DNA of 14,147 bases. Origin: Alphaproteobacteria bacterium. Its GTDB lineage: Bacteria > Pseudomonadota > Alphaproteobacteria > UBA6615. Position numbers and translations under genes: made by a program. The notes under the pieces were generated by a model. That model worked only from the letters and a program-made list of their open reading frames with translations, was not told the origin of the DNA and searched no databases. The stretch covers positions 1-14,147 of the forward strand of contig JABDJY010000435.1 in the NCBI GenBank assembly GCA_013003285.1, given 5' to 3'. Shown piece by piece: positions 6,977 to 13,912 of this stretch (the first letter of the stretch is position 1; each line of letters begins with the position of its first letter).

Positions 6977-7000
6977 TGAGAACGCGGCCGGCGTTTCTCA
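6977..7000 (-). terminator. Possible terminator hairpin after the response regulator gene
   Basis: On the minus strand TGAGAA-A-CGC and GCG-TTCTCA pair with one bulged A around CGGCC, about 30 nt past the regulator stop; ATTTG follows. It overlaps the candidate enhancer half-sites, so either reading is possible. Confidence 0.4.
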
Positions 7001-7008
7001 TAATGAGA
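6996..7008. promoter_or_regulatory. Candidate enhancer site (UAS) for the sigma-54 activator, flp side
   Basis: TCTCATAATGAGA is a palindrome centred at 7002, 140 nt upstream of the predicted flp start site. A near-identical 13-mer, TCTCAGAATGAGA, stands upstream of the sigma-54 promoter at 13886. Extra TGAGA half-sites flank it at 6977-6981 and 7016-7020. Confidence 0.5.
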
Positions 7009-7032
7009 CAGTAATTGAGACGCCTGTCAGAC

Positions 7033-8466
7033 TTAGACGCCGTCCTGCCAGTCCTTTTGGCGGCGATAGATCGTCGCCGGTGCAATGCCCAAAAATAGGG
7101 CGGCTTTGCGAACATCGCCGTCGCACAAGCTAACCGCGCGCTCTATTTCCGCACGCTCAATTTCCTTGATGGGACGAATTAATTTCGCTAGCTCCGCGAT
7201 CTCAGGCTTGGCCTGGGACTGTACCGGTATTGGCGTTTCATCTGCCGGGGCCGGTGCTTGAAGGGGAGCCGCACGGCCTTGTTTTGAACCCTCCCGGAAT
7301 CTCTCGTTGAGCATGTCCGGCGTCAGTTCCTCACCGTCGTTCAAGACCACGGCGTTGCGGATAACATTCTCAAGCTGGCGCACATTTCCCGGCCAGTCGT
7401 GCGCCAGGAACATTTCCGCCACCTCAGGCGACAATCGCTGAAAATGCTTGCCTTCGCTTTCGCAATATTCGGCGAGCAGGTGGCTGGCGATCTCCAGAAC
7501 GTCCTCACCGCGCTCGCGCAAGGCTGGCAGGTGGATCGGGATCACATGTAGGCGAAAAAAGAGATCTTCCCTGAAGTTCCCCAAGGAGACCTCTGCGGCG
7601 GGATCGCGGTTCGTCGCGCAAATAAATCGCACGCTCACCTTGCGTTCGACAGCGTCGCCGAGCCGCATGAAATTCGACGTTTGCACAAAGCGCAGAAGCT
7701 TCACCTGCAGGCTGGGATCGGTCTCGCAAATCTCGTCGAGGAAGAGTGTCCCTTCATCCGCCATTCCCGCCGCCCCCATTCGGTCAGCCACCGCGCCGGT
7801 GAAGGCGCCTTTTTTGTGACCAAATAGTTCGCTCTCGATGAGATCCTTGGGAATGGCGGCGCAATTCAACGGCACGAGATTATGGTCGCCCCGCTTGCTC
7901 AATTGGTGGATCGCTCGTGCGCAAAGTTCCTTGCCGGTACCGCTTTCCCCGGTGATAAAGACCGTCGCATCGCTCGCCGCCGCCGCCTCGATAATGCGGT
8001 ACAGGGACTGCATGATCAGGCTGGATCCAATGAAGCCGGCGAAATGATGCCGGTCGATTTCGCTTTGATAAGTATCGACGATCTTGCGCAGTTCTTGCTT
8101 TTCGCAAGCATTCCTCAGGGTGACCTTGAGGCGGTCCGCGCTAAAGGGTTTAACCAGGAAATCGAAGGCGCCGGCGCGCATGGTATCCACCGCGGTATTG
8201 ATCGACCCTTGCGCCGTTATCACGATTACCGGCGACGACACCTCTTGTTTCTGCAGGGTCTGCAAAACTTCCAAGCCATCCATTCCGGGCAGCTTCAGAT
8301 CCAACAAAATAGCGGCTGGGGCCGGCGCACTGTCGATGAATTGCAACGCCTCCTCGCCGGTCTCGACGTGATGAACGTCGTAGGCCTCGCCGAAGAGAAA
8401 ACCCATATAGGTGCGCGCCAGAGCGGGCGTGTCTTCGACCAATAGTATGGAATGTTTTTCTGCCAT
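7033..8466 (-). CDS. LuxO/NtrC-type sigma-54-dependent response regulator
   Basis: This 477-residue activator drives sigma-54 RNA polymerase by ATP hydrolysis when phosphorylated. The receiver domain (about 5-120) has acidic Glu11/Asp12, phospho-acceptor Asp56 (LLDLKLPG), Thr84 and Lys106. The AAA+ domain has Walker A GESGTGKE (173-180), the sigma-54 contact loop GAFTGA (220-225), Walker B LFLDEI (241-246) and R-fingers near RERG. A Pro/Ala-rich linker follows, then a Fis-type helix-turn-helix (about 437-472, ending in ATIYRRQKDW). Wording across the AAA+ domain (SELFGHKKGAFTGA, CATNRDP, HVIPIHLPALRERG) and the C-terminus is closest to Vibrio LuxO among proteins I know. It follows the histidine kinase by 15 nt, so both are one operon. 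All motifs for activity are intact. Targets are inferred to be the four nearby sigma-54 promoters. Confidence 0.93.
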   Translation of the reverse strand: MAEKHSILLVEDTPALARTYMGFLFGEAYDVHHVETGEEALQFIDSAPAPAAILLDLKLPGMDGLEVLQTLQKQEVSSPVIVITAQGSINTAVDTMRAGAFDFLVKPFSADRLKVTLRNACEKQELRKIVDTYQSEIDRHHFAGFIGSSLIMQSLYRIIEAAAASDATVFITGESGTGKELCARAIHQLSKRGDHNLVPLNCAAIPKDLIESELFGHKKGAFTGAVADRMGAAGMADEGTLFLDEICETDPSLQVKLLRFVQTSNFMRLGDAVERKVSVRFICATNRDPAAEVSLGNFREDLFFRLHVIPIHLPALRERGEDVLEIASHLLAEYCESEGKHFQRLSPEVAEMFLAHDWPGNVRQLENVIRNAVVLNDGEELTPDMLNERFREGSKQGRAAPLQAPAPADETPIPVQSQAKPEIAELAKLIRPIKEIERAEIERAVSLCDGDVRKAALFLGIAPATIYRRQKDWQDGV

Positions 8467-8481
8467 GGTTGCGCCCGCGGG

Positions 8482-9639
8482 TCAGGCCACGCGCCATGGC
8501 GGGAAGTGCACGGTCACGGTCGTTCCTCTAGCTACTTCGCTTTTAATTTCCACGCTACCGTCATGCAGTTCGACAAATGTTTTGACCAGGTGCAGCCCCA
8601 GGCCGGTTCCCTCTTTGCTGCCGTCAGTGTTGGCTGCCTGAACGAACGGCGCGGTCAAATCGGCGATCTCGTCAGCGGGAATGCCAACGCCGGTATCGGA
8701 GACTTCGATTGCAAAAGCGCCATCATTTTGAGTCCAAGATCGCAACTTGATGGTTTGATCGGCTGGGGTAAATTTAACGGCATTGCTGAGCAAATTAAGA
8801 ACAATTTGCTTTACCCGCCGCGGATCGCACTGGAGCAATGTGTCGGGGGTCGCTTCCTCGATTACAAAGTTGATCCCCCGCGCCGCCGGCAGTTTTTGCG
8901 CCAGACGGAACACGTCGTTGAGCAAGTCCGCGGGAAATATTTTCTCCTCGATCAGCTCTAAATAGCCTGCCTCCGCCTTGGCGACATCGAGCAGGTCGTT
9001 GACGAGTTCAAGCAAGGCGACGCCGCTATCGTGAATGTCATTCGCATAAGCGTCGAGATCCGTCGCTGGCATCAGCTTGGAATTCTGTCCACTGAGGATT
9101 TCCGCATTGCCGATGATTACGTTCAGCGGGGTACGCAATTCATGGCTAATGTTGGCCAGGAAGGCCGACTTGGCACGATTGGCGGCATCGGCTTGGCGTT
9201 GCGTTTCGCGTAAAACACCTTGCGCTAGAACGGTTTCGTTGCGTTCCTGTAATATCTTTTGATCGAATTCCGCGGCGTCGCTGACATCTTGAATGACCAA
9301 GATCACGCCGGGTTCGTGCACGCGCTTATAAGCGTAGACCGAAAAGACCGGTAGCTCCCCGCGCGCCGGATCGACCCAGCGTACTCGCGACAGAATCAAG
9401 CAAGGTTTTTCGCTGGCCAGGGAGGTCGAAAATATCTCTTCATATCCTGCAAGGAAAGGAACGCCGGCGGAGAGTTCTTCGCCCGGTGTCACCCAGCTAA
9501 CCAGGTCGCCCCAGCGTTCGGTTATGACATGTTGCTCATCAAGCGCGACAAGCCCCAACAGACCCGCACGCAAATGTTGGTGCGCTCCTTCCTCGATAAT
9601 GGAAGCTCGCTCAGGCAGGAGGCTTTGTTGCATCGCCAC
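8482..9639 (-). CDS. Soluble PAS-domain sensor histidine kinase
   Basis: This 385-residue kinase is the likely partner of the regulator 15 nt downstream. It has no membrane segment, so it senses in the cytoplasm. A PAS-like domain spans about 22-122 (LLGLVALDEQHVITERWGDLVSW ... VILVIQDVSDAAEFDQKI), followed by a helical linker. The HisKA domain has the H-box ANISHELRTPLN with His166. The HATPase domain has the N-box QIVLNLLSNAVKFTP (Asn286), G1 DTGVGIP (315-321) and G2 GTGLGLH (344-350). It lacks a receiver or Hpt module, unlike LuxQ/LuxN, so direct His-to-Asp transfer is expected. The start is uncertain: GTG 9639 and ATG 9633 are both possible and neither has a strong ribosome site. A sigma-54 promoter lies just upstream. 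The ligand is unknown. Confidence 0.92.
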   Translation of the reverse strand: MAMQQSLLPERASIIEEGAHQHLRAGLLGLVALDEQHVITERWGDLVSWVTPGEELSAGVPFLAGYEEIFSTSLASEKPCLILSRVRWVDPARGELPVFSVYAYKRVHEPGVILVIQDVSDAAEFDQKILQERNETVLAQGVLRETQRQADAANRAKSAFLANISHELRTPLNVIIGNAEILSGQNSKLMPATDLDAYANDIHDSGVALLELVNDLLDVAKAEAGYLELIEEKIFPADLLNDVFRLAQKLPAARGINFVIEEATPDTLLQCDPRRVKQIVLNLLSNAVKFTPADQTIKLRSWTQNDGAFAIEVSDTGVGIPADEIADLTAPFVQAANTDGSKEGTGLGLHLVKTFVELHDGSVEIKSEVARGTTVTVHFPPWRVA

Positions 9640-9728
9640 TACTTTATCACTCGATGTTGCACCCGCCGAAAAACCCTGGAGTGCTTGAGTCTTGCCGGGT
9701 TCGGAATGTGAGTCTTAGGTCTAACAAA

Positions 9729-9743
9729 GCAAGCGCCATGCCA
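9729..9743 (-). promoter_or_regulatory. Sigma-54 (-24/-12) promoter of the kinase/regulator operon
   Basis: On the minus strand it reads C-TGGCATG-GCGC-TTGCT, one mismatch from the YTGGCACG-N4-TTGCW consensus, with the -24 GG and -12 GC correctly spaced. It lies in the 109-nt gap after the GTPase gene. The predicted start is near 9717, giving a leader of about 80 nt. Because the operon encodes a sigma-54 activator, autoregulation is implied. Confidence 0.75.
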
Positions 9744-9748
9744 GCCGC

Positions 9749-10267
9749 CTACGCTCCCACTGTGACAATTCGCCGAGCCAATTGATCAAACGCTTTGACC
9801 ACCGCCGACCCGGTTTTCGCCGACGTTACGAGATATGGCTCGCCGAACGCGGCAACCAGAGACCCGCTGTCAGGGCCCTGCGCATTAGTGTCGAGCAGAT
9901 CTGCCTTGTTCAAAACGAACACGATTGGTCTGCCCGGCCGGCATGTCTCGTAAAACCGCCCATGGTTGATGAGCGAATCTATTGCACCCTCACGCGTGAT
10001 GTCGCCGACAATGAGTGCGCCCGCTGATCCGGCGAGGTAGGTGCGATAGGATTCGTCAGGTTCGGGCTTGCCTTCGATGTCCCACAGCATTTGGTCCATC
10101 TCGATAGACTGACCTCCGCTATCTTTTATGACGGTGCCGTATTTATAGATATTCACGCCCAGTGTGGCCTGATAATTAGTATCGAATTCATCGAACACAA
10201 AGCGGCGCACCAAAGAGGATTTGCCGACTGCAAAGTCGCCGATAATACAGATTTTTTTTGCCACCAT
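9749..10267 (-). CDS. Rab/Ras-like small GTPase
   Basis: This 172-residue protein has all five G boxes of the Ras superfamily: G1 GDFAVGKSS (10-18), G2 Thr35 (YQATLGVN), G3 WDIEG (62-66), G4 NKAD (120-123) and G5 TSAK (148-151). The look is eukaryotic Rab-like rather than MglA- or Era-like. In G3 the canonical DTAGQ is DIEGK, so the catalytic Gln (Ras Gln61) is replaced by Lys67, which suggests slow hydrolysis or dependence on a partner. The C-terminus (VTVGA) has no Cys for prenylation, so it is a cytosolic switch. It is the last gene of the operon with the coiled-coil and OmpA-roadblock genes, 24 nt after the latter, with a hairpin and a weak ribosome site between. Bacterial Ras-like GTPases of this type are known, but their roles are mostly undefined. 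Its pairing with the roadblock-like domain is inferred. Confidence 0.9.
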   Translation of the reverse strand: MVAKKICIIGDFAVGKSSLVRRFVFDEFDTNYQATLGVNIYKYGTVIKDSGGQSIEMDQMLWDIEGKPEPDESYRTYLAGSAGALIVGDITREGAIDSLINHGRFYETCRPGRPIVFVLNKADLLDTNAQGPDSGSLVAAFGEPYLVTSAKTGSAVVKAFDQLARRIVTVGA

Positions 10268-10281
10268 ATTCAGGACTATGT

Positions 10282-10305
10282 ATCGATCCTTCTAATTGGA
10301 TCGAT
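10282..10305 (-). repeat. Hairpin spanning the stop codon before the GTPase gene
   Basis: ATCGATCC (10282-10289) pairs perfectly with GGATCGAT (10298-10305), loop 8 nt. The stop codon of the OmpA-like gene (10292-10294) lies in the loop. An AGAAGGA ribosome-site-like stretch on the minus strand lies partly in the loop and partly in the stem, but is 19 nt from the GTPase ATG. Confidence 0.5.
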
Positions 10306-12097
10306 ATACCTCAAATTCGACCCGTCGGTTTATATTTCCTTCACCGACATCATTTGAGATCAACCGCTCATTAGACCGGCCGACCACCACCAACCGATCC
10401 TGATTAACGCCTAAGGCAGCGAGCCGTTCCGCAACCGACGCCGCTCGATCAGTCGAAATTCGCAAATTATTCGCCGTCGTTCCCGCACTATCGGAATAAC
10501 CAACGACATGCAGCCTCACCGTGTTTGGCGCAGCGTTTAGGAGGTGCGCGAGGGACTGTAGCCGCGCGATTACCGCCTCGGGCGCCGCTAATTCTACGCC
10601 GTCGACGAATTGAATTCTTTCGCCTTGCGTCCATCGACGCAGGGCGACGATGGGGTCGACCGAGGTCGCCGTTGCGATCTCTGCCGGCAGCTCTTGGTTT
10701 TGTACATCCAGGCTGTCGCGCTGGTCTTTCAGTTGACTCGTCAGGTCATCGCGTTGGGTGTTCACCGCGTTGGTCAGCCGATCAAGAGATTGACCTAAAT
10801 CTGCGTTCTTCGACCTGAGCTTATCCAGGGTTTCAGTTAGCGTTGCCAAAGAATTTTCGGCCTTTTCGAGTTTACTCGCCAGCGATCGGATTTCGCTGCC
10901 GGGGAGAAACCGGATCTGAAATTCGACCGGGACGTCGGGCATGCGTTCGACCCAGGCACCGGCCAATCGATCCTGTACCGCTGGTTCCGGGAACAGGCCG
11001 CCAATGACGAGCTGCTTGCGCGATGTGTCGTAGCGGGCCGAAACGTCAAAATTTTCCAGCTCTTGTTCGCCGGCGATTAATTCGAGTGCTGTTTGCTCAA
11101 TACCCGCAATGCGGCGGCCATCGAAATACTGGTATCCAATCCAAACGACGAGAAGCGCAAGGGGTATCGCCACAAACGCCAGCGATTTTCGTGACGATTG
11201 TTTGAATTTACGCTGCTTCTGTTCCTGAAGTTTCTGAAAGCGCCCCTTCAAGTCGTTGACGATGGCGATGCTGTCGTCTTCGGGCAGCGAGCCGTCGAAT
11301 TCGGCCAGGGTCGGCGACCAACGGTCGAGGAAATCGGTGAACAGGCCCTGGAGGGCGGCATCGAACCCGGCCGGCTTCATCCCGCGAGCCCGAACGGCAA
11401 GGATAATTCCCGGCGAGGTTTGAACGAACAATTCGGAATCGCCGAATGAAAGCGTGCGTAATTCGTCTTCCCTATCGTCACTGATGGCATCGCGGACAAA
11501 CGAAATGATCGCCGTCAACATGCTGCCGATGAGCGCGGTTTTGCCGTCCGTATCGTCGTCTTTCTCGCTTCCGGCATGAGCGATCAACAGGCCGGTTGGC
11601 GCATGAATGACAATCAACTCTTCGATGTCGAAAGGCGGGTCGCGTTGCAGCAGAATTTCGGCTTCAGACTGGCCGGTAATTTTTGACTTTATTCGGGCCT
11701 GAAAGCGGGCGACCGAAAAATTGCTCTCCATCTTTTGGTTAAGCGTCTCAAGCAACTCACGAAATGCGTTGCTTACCGCCGCGGCAACCAAACGACCGGT
11801 TATGGGGTAGAGAGCATCGACCATCATGTCGCTCGAGTTGCGAATCTCTTCGCGCATCGAGGCCAGTACCAGCGGCGCCAAGACACGCGCCATACGCTCG
11901 TGATCCTCGACGCCGGCATCCCGCAGCACATCGATTATGACCGGGCGGATCGTCTCGCGGATCGACGAATCGTCTTGCACGCGGTCTTCGAGAAAATCGC
12001 ACTGCTGGCGAAGTTTATCGAGAAGATCGAGTTCTTCGGAGAGCAGCAGTCTTTTTATCTGCTCTTCCGGATTTTCGTGCCCGTCAGGATTGATCAT
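10292..12097 (-). CDS. One-pass membrane protein: cytoplasmic roadblock-like domain plus periplasmic OmpA domain
   Basis: This 601-residue protein links cytoplasm and cell wall. The N-terminal 300 residues have no signal and are cytoplasmic: helical region 10-150, then about 156-240 (IEELIVIHAPTGLLIAHAG ... GSMLTAIISFVRDAI ... LSFGDSELFVQTSPGIILAVRARG). That stretch has the pattern of a roadblock/longin fold, the fold of MglB-type GTPase regulators. A positively charged patch (RKFKQSSRK) precedes a single TM at 305-322. A BON-like segment (about 330-398), a coiled coil (401-475) and an OmpA domain (495-598) follow. The OmpA domain has GYSDSAG (Asp536), TDRAASVAERL (Arg551) and INRRVEF. It overlaps the upstream coiled-coil gene by 14 nt, so translation is coupled, and is followed by the GTPase. 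I infer it is the GTPase's membrane partner; the roadblock call is from pattern only. Confidence 0.85.
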   Translation of the reverse strand: MINPDGHENPEEQIKRLLLSEELDLLDKLRQQCDFLEDRVQDDSSIRETIRPVIIDVLRDAGVEDHERMARVLAPLVLASMREEIRNSSDMMVDALYPITGRLVAAAVSNAFRELLETLNQKMESNFSVARFQARIKSKITGQSEAEILLQRDPPFDIEELIVIHAPTGLLIAHAGSEKDDDTDGKTALIGSMLTAIISFVRDAISDDREDELRTLSFGDSELFVQTSPGIILAVRARGMKPAGFDAALQGLFTDFLDRWSPTLAEFDGSLPEDDSIAIVNDLKGRFQKLQEQKQRKFKQSSRKSLAFVAIPLALLVVWIGYQYFDGRRIAGIEQTALELIAGEQELENFDVSARYDTSRKQLVIGGLFPEPAVQDRLAGAWVERMPDVPVEFQIRFLPGSEIRSLASKLEKAENSLATLTETLDKLRSKNADLGQSLDRLTNAVNTQRDDLTSQLKDQRDSLDVQNQELPAEIATATSVDPIVALRRWTQGERIQFVDGVELAAPEAVIARLQSLAHLLNAAPNTVRLHVVGYSDSAGTTANNLRISTDRAASVAERLAALGVNQDRLVVVGRSNERLISNDVGEGNINRRVEFEVYRSN

Positions 12098-12662
12098 TCG
12101 AATTGGCGTTGCGGACCTCGGTAACCGATGATGTGATCGCGTTCAGCGTTGAATCGCCTTTGAGCCGCATGGCAATTTCGAGGAGATAATCACCGAGATC
12201 GGCGCGACCGGTTTTGTCGTCGTCCAAGTTTTCGAGGGCGCGTTCAAGCTCGGTCCGCATAGTTTCGATCGCAGATCTGAGGTCTTCGGCTTGCTCCGAC
12301 AAATTTTGGCTCAGCTCTTCGTGTGAGCTCGAAATATTGTCGTTCAATTCCTTACTCACATCGTTGAGCGCGGACCGGTTTTCTTTCTGGCTATCCTTCA
12401 GATCGGTTTTCAATTGGTCCAGTTTCGCACCCAAATTCTCCGACAATTTCTGGACCTTTTGTTCAAGAGACTTCTTTGTGTTCTCGATCAGCTTAATGCG
12501 ATCGAGTTTTTCCCGCTCGAACTGCTTTTCAATTAGGTCTAGTTGGTGTGCCAGGTCGCGCTGCATCCCGCCGAACAGTATTTCGCGAATCTGATCGATG
12601 CTGCCACCGCCCGTTATTACGTCCTGCGCATCCTGCACGTCGCCTTTTGTTGATTTTTTCAT
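12084..12662 (-). CDS. Coiled-coil protein of the GTPase operon
   Basis: This 192-residue cytoplasmic protein is mostly one long, highly charged coiled coil (about residues 35-148, Glu/Lys/Asp/Leu-rich heptads). It is preceded by SIDQIREILFGGMQRDLAHQL (21-41), a compact conserved-looking head. The C-terminus (152-180, RADLGDYLLEIAMRLKGDSTL) is a short amphipathic helix followed by a polar tail. There is no signal peptide or membrane segment. The start at 12662 is chosen over ATG 12707 because a GGCGGGA-like ribosome site precedes it and the earlier ATG has none. Its last 14 nt overlap the OmpA-roadblock gene, which ties their expression together. I recall similar IREILFG-headed coiled-coil proteins next to bacterial Ras-like GTPases but cannot verify this here. 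A scaffold or GTPase-regulator role is an inference. Confidence 0.8.
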   Translation of the reverse strand: MKKSTKGDVQDAQDVITGGGSIDQIREILFGGMQRDLAHQLDLIEKQFEREKLDRIKLIENTKKSLEQKVQKLSENLGAKLDQLKTDLKDSQKENRSALNDVSKELNDNISSSHEELSQNLSEQAEDLRSAIETMRTELERALENLDDDKTGRADLGDYLLEIAMRLKGDSTLNAITSSVTEVRNANSNDQS

Positions 12663-13208
12663 CGTATTCCCGCCGGTTATGGGAGTAATTAGAACTCTCC
12701 TCGCCATGCTAGTCTAGCCCGGCCATGGCTCAATGAACATTTCTAATTTTGTTCTTTAGGATGAATAACCGTTATTTGGAGTTATTCGGCGCCGATTGGT
12801 TTGCCATTAATCTTGTATACTTTGGGGCGTCGGTAGATGTTCCCATGAGGACTCGATGAAAAACACCGATACCCAAAACGGGGTTTATGCAAACCATCGC
12901 CCACCGCAAAATATCGGGTGAAGTACCGACAGCAAGTTCTATGCAGATAGCCCTGCGTCGGTATTTGAAAATGTCGCTCGGCTGCTCGAGTATTGGAACG
13001 CCGATACGGATGACACAATCGTCCCCCACCTTATGAACAACACCTCCGAATAGCGTCATCGATCGCTCGTTCAAGGGCAGCCCAGCGTTTGGCACACGCC
13101 TTGCTTATCTGCAGTGTGAAAGTCCGATCTGCCGAAGCGCGGTCGGCTCTTCTCCGAGATTTACGATTTCGGACAACGAAAAATCACATTTTAAACGTGG
13201 AGACATCG
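12663..13208. other. Divergent intergenic region with a doubtful minus-strand ORF
   Basis: This 546-nt stretch separates the minus-strand GTPase operon from the plus-strand DUF4332 gene. It holds the sigma-54 promoter at 13090 and the 7-bp inverted repeat TACCGAC/GTCGGTA (12924-12930 and 12957-12963). A 107-codon minus-strand frame (12772-13095) overlaps that promoter, lacks a clear ribosome site and matches no family I know. A second minus frame is also open there, so I do not call it a gene. No clear sigma-70 promoter for the GTPase operon could be fixed. Confidence 0.4.
13090..13104 (+). promoter_or_regulatory. Sigma-54 (-24/-12) promoter of the DUF4332 gene
   Basis: T-TGGCACA-CGCC-TTGCT is one mismatch from the YTGGCACG-N4-TTGCW consensus, with exact spacing. 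The predicted start is near 13116, giving a leader of about 93 nt to ATG 13209. No copy of the TCTCA-KAA-TGAGA palindrome was found upstream of it. Confidence 0.75.
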
Positions 13209-13616
13209 ATGGCTTACAAGATTGAAGAAATTGAAGGTATTGGCCCGGCATTCGCCGAGAAACTGGGCGCATCTGGAATCAAGACGACTGACGCCTTGCT
13301 CGAGATGTGCGGCGCGGCGAAAGGTCGGGCGGTGGTCGCCGAATCAACCGGCCTGACCGCCAAACAGCTTTTGAAATGGGCCAACATGGCCGATCTCATG
13401 CGTATTTCCGGGGTCGGCGGCGAATATTCCGAGCTTCTGGAAGCGGCCGGCGTGGACACCGTCAAGGAACTCAAGCATCGTAATGCGGAAAACCTGGCGA
13501 CGAAGATGCAGGAAGTGAACGAGGCCAAGAAACTGACCCGGCAAGTTCCGTCGGCGAGCGTGGTCGCCAAGTGGGTCGAGCAAGCAGCAGCTTTGGATCC
13601 GAAAATATCCCACTAA
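13209..13616 (+). CDS. DUF4332 helix-hairpin-helix protein
   Basis: This 135-residue protein matches the DUF4332 family, built from helix-hairpin-helix-like units that in other proteins contact DNA or protein. Two units are visible: IEEIEGIGPAFAEKLGASGIKTTDALL (6-31) and LMRISGVGGEYSELLEAAGVDTVKEL (63-88). Each has the GIGP/GVGG hairpin turn. An AKQLLKWANMADL helix stands between them and a basic C-terminal helix (LTRQVPSASVVAKWVEQA) follows. It has no signal peptide or membrane segment, so it is cytoplasmic. ATG 13209 has GGAG upstream; the longer frame from 13089 would start before the sigma-54 promoter's own start site and is rejected. It is monocistronic: a sigma-54 promoter in front and a strong terminator behind. 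The exact function of the family is unknown. Confidence 0.92.
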   Translation: MAYKIEEIEGIGPAFAEKLGASGIKTTDALLEMCGAAKGRAVVAESTGLTAKQLLKWANMADLMRISGVGGEYSELLEAAGVDTVKELKHRNAENLATKMQEVNEAKKLTRQVPSASVVAKWVEQAAALDPKISH

Positions 13617-13656
13617 CGCCGTATCATCTAACAACGCCCCTCCATAATCTGCTCAC

Positions 13657-13691
13657 CGAGGGCCGGCTATTGCCGGCCCTCGTTTCGTTTC
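13657..13691 (+). terminator. Rho-independent terminator of the DUF4332 gene
   Basis: CGAGGGCCGGC (13657-13667), loop TATT, GCCGGCCCTCG (13672-13682) form a perfect 11-bp stem followed by TTTCGTTTC. It starts 40 nt after the stop codon. Confidence 0.88.
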
Positions 13692-13752
13692 ACCACCACC
13701 TGCGCGACTGCACGCCGGTTGGCCCATATGCGCCGCCCTGTCCCAGAAATAG

Positions 13753-13765
13753 TCTCAGAATGAGA
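13753..13765. promoter_or_regulatory. Candidate enhancer site (UAS) upstream of the small membrane protein gene
   Basis: TCTCAGAATGAGA, centred at 13759, is 153 nt upstream of the predicted start site of the sigma-54 promoter at 13886. It differs at one base from the palindrome upstream of the flp promoter. Confidence 0.5.
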
Positions 13766-13885
13766 TTCAATTAGCAGCAGAGCCGCAACCACGCTTGCGC
13801 GATCGCCGTGATCAAGACTGGCCGGATAGCGAGAATAGGGCAGATCGCGCGCTCTACGGCAAAACCTGGCGTCGTATCGGAAAAG

Positions 13886-13900
13886 TGGCACGGACCTTGC
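13886..13900 (+). promoter_or_regulatory. Sigma-54 (-24/-12) promoter of the small membrane protein gene
   Basis: TGGCACG-GACC-TTGC matches the full -24 and -12 cores with exact spacing; only the flanking Y and W positions differ. The predicted start is near 13912, one base before ATG 13913, so the mRNA may be leaderless or translation may start at ATG 13949. Confidence 0.7.
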
Positions 13901-13912
13901 GAGGTTGATCGC

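Larger units (their letters stand above)
6714..7032. other. Regulatory intergenic region between regulator gene and flp
   Basis: These 319 nt have no gene. They hold, in minus-strand order, the possible regulator terminator, a cluster of TGAGA/TCTCA sites, an inverted repeat, the sigma-54 promoter and a long (about 149 nt) flp leader. A weak TTAAC-GTTAA inverted repeat lies in the leader at 6840-6854. Confidence 0.6.

Noticed and set aside
12889..12903. Minus-strand TGGGCG-ATGGT-TTGC, a possible sigma-54 promoter for the GTPase operon
   Set aside because: Spacing and -12 are right, but the -24 element is poor (TGGGCG) and it lies more than 200 nt from the gene. Too weak to claim, although it is worth testing because it would join the operon to the regulon.
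12772..13095. 107-codon minus-strand open frame between the GTPase operon and the DUF4332 gene
   Set aside because: It has no family resemblance and no clear ribosome site, it overlaps the plus-strand sigma-54 promoter, and a second minus frame is open over the same bases. Not called as a gene.
13244..13258. Plus-strand TGGCCC-GGCAT-TCGC inside the DUF4332 gene
   Set aside because: GG/GC spacing fits, but both elements are poor and it is within conserved HhH coding sequence.
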